A DNA stretch of 64,000 bases from Ruminiclostridium papyrosolvens C7 (GTDB taxonomy: Bacteria > Bacillota > Clostridia > Acetivibrionales > DSM-1351). Every line of letters begins with the position of its first letter. The first letter of the stretch is position 1. Below, piece after piece: positions 63,394-64,000 of the stretch. The notes beneath the pieces are model-generated. The model was not told the DNA's origin and searched no databases. It saw only the letters and a list, made by a program, of their open reading frames with translations. Made by a program: the position numbers and the translations under genes. Location of the stretch: assembly GCF_000421965.1 (NCBI RefSeq), contig NZ_ATAY01000020.1:310001-374000 (forward strand). Direction: 5' to 3'.

Positions 63394-64000
63394 ATGGAAC
63401 TGGTTATCGCAAATACCGCCGGGTTTTGCTTTGGAGTAAATAATGCGGTTAAAATAGTATCTGATTTGGCGACAAAATCAGAACATAAAATATATACACT
63501 AGGACCTATAATTCATAATGATCAGGTAGTACAAAAACTTACAAATTACGGAGTTACCACAATAAACAATCCGGAAGAGGCGGAGGCGCCTGCAAAGGTG
63601 GTCATAAGAGCTCATGGTGTAGGCCCACAGGTTATTGAAAGATTGAAAATCCGTGGACTTGAGGTAGTAGACGCTTCGTGTCCTTATGTAGAAAAAATAC
63701 ACGGCTTGGTCAACAAGAAGTATAGGGAAGGTTACCAGATAATTATAGCGGGCGATAAGACCCATCCTGAGATAATAGGAATAAACGGATGGTGCGATGA
63801 TAGTGCCTTTATCATTGAAGATGAGGATAATGTTGATGATCTGCCCGACATCAAAAAAAAGATATGTATTGTTGCTCAAACTACATTTATTCGTGAGAAA
63901 TGGGAAAAAATTATACTTAGATTAAATAAAAGGTTTGAAAATGTTTTAAAATTTGATACAATATGTAATGCGACAGACAAAAGACAAACTGAAGCAGAAA
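63394..64000 (+). CDS. ispH: 4-hydroxy-3-methylbut-2-enyl diphosphate reductase, N-terminal part (runs off window)
   Basis: ATG at 63394 (TGAGGT upstream) begins MELVIANTAGFCFGVNNAV, with cluster Cys13 (GFCFGV), RAHGVGP, the second Cys in DASCPYVEKIHGLV near residue 95, THPEIIGINGW and the third Cys in TICNATDKRQ near 192. All three iron-sulfur ligands are inside the window. It makes isopentenyl and dimethylallyl diphosphate in the last methylerythritol-phosphate step. In many clostridia the gene continues into a ribosomal S1-type domain; the edge prevents checking. Confidence 0.95.
   Translation, partial: MELVIANTAGFCFGVNNAVKIVSDLATKSEHKIYTLGPIIHNDQVVQKLTNYGVTTINNPEEAEAPAKVVIRAHGVGPQVIERLKIRGLEVVDASCPYVEKIHGLVNKKYREGYQIIIAGDKTHPEIIGINGWCDDSAFIIEDEDNVDDLPDIKKKICIVAQTTFIREKWEKIILRLNKRFENVLKFDTICNATDKRQTEAE

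Noticed and set aside
1..64000. CRISPR arrays, insertion sequences, integrated plasmids or prophage
   Set aside because: I looked for regular spaced repeats, transposase-type frames and phage gene clusters and saw none; composition is uniform across the window.

Overview
The window looks like a stretch of chromosome from an endospore-forming, low-GC, anaerobic clostridium. It most resembles the mesophilic cellulolytic Ruminiclostridium / Clostridium cellulolyticum group. This rests on the AT-rich sequence, strong AGGAGG ribosome sites, sporulation genes (gerA-type, spoIIM, dacF-type, gerW), a sigI-rsgI pair and a biotin transcarboxylase set. I see no phage, insertion sequence, CRISPR array or rRNA. 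Organism identity is inference.

Layout. 1-5.8 kb: stress and redox genes (end of a GerA germinant receptor subunit, ferritin-like protein, self-regulated MerR/TipAS regulator, CBS protein, thioredoxin-reductase-like flavoprotein, flavin amine oxidase, CoA-binding protein). 5.8-14 kb: CPBP protease and the AddB-AddA recombination nuclease. 14-19 kb: tRNA-Gln, a glycosyltransferase-RNase J operon with an operator-like dyad on its promoter, and convergent tmcAL. 18.9-23.2 kb, minus strand: tRNA-Tyr, then a heterodimeric ABC exporter behind a leader with a short peptide ORF and an intrinsic terminator. 23.3-33.6 kb: a complete Opp-type peptide importer with a 46-residue membrane peptide gene, a two-tRNA unit on the minus strand, and three tandem M42 aminopeptidases that could digest imported peptides. 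33.7-41.7 kb: a beta-CASP metallo-beta-lactamase, a lysozyme-like exported protein of unknown role, lactate-type permease, phenylacetate-CoA ligase, proC, rnhA and a Nudix hydrolase. 41.7-51.6 kb: sporulation and chromosome housekeeping block (spoIIM, xerD, pdp, dacF-like, M50 protease, scpA, scpB, DUF2953, gerW, rluB, mnmM). 51.8-54.2 kb: a small Ser/Thr-rich protein and sigI-rsgI. 54.4-58 kb: a three-gene biotin carboxyltransferase operon with a consensus promoter. 58.1-64 kb: an unknown protein with a Cys/His tail, an RpiR regulator, a YhiN-like flavoprotein, a membrane-anchored unknown, hutP, aroH, cmk and the start of ispH.

The most interesting candidates are the putative attenuator of the asymmetric ABC exporter, the minimal sigI-rsgI pair with its own sigma-I-like promoter, the carboxyltransferase subunit with an OadG/MmdD-like tail, the Opp operon with an enlarged OppC and an extra tiny membrane protein, a terminator hairpin covering the start of the DUF2953 gene, and the unexplained proteins at 35660-36652, 51805-52107 and 58109-58753. 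Stretches longer than 300 bases without protein genes are 14029-14668 (tRNA-Gln, hairpins, promoter), 22648-23526 (ABC leader, tRNA-Tyr, opp leader), 29883-30398 (hairpins and two tRNAs) and 54183-54515 (two divergent promoters and a structured 5' UTR). Each is itemised below.
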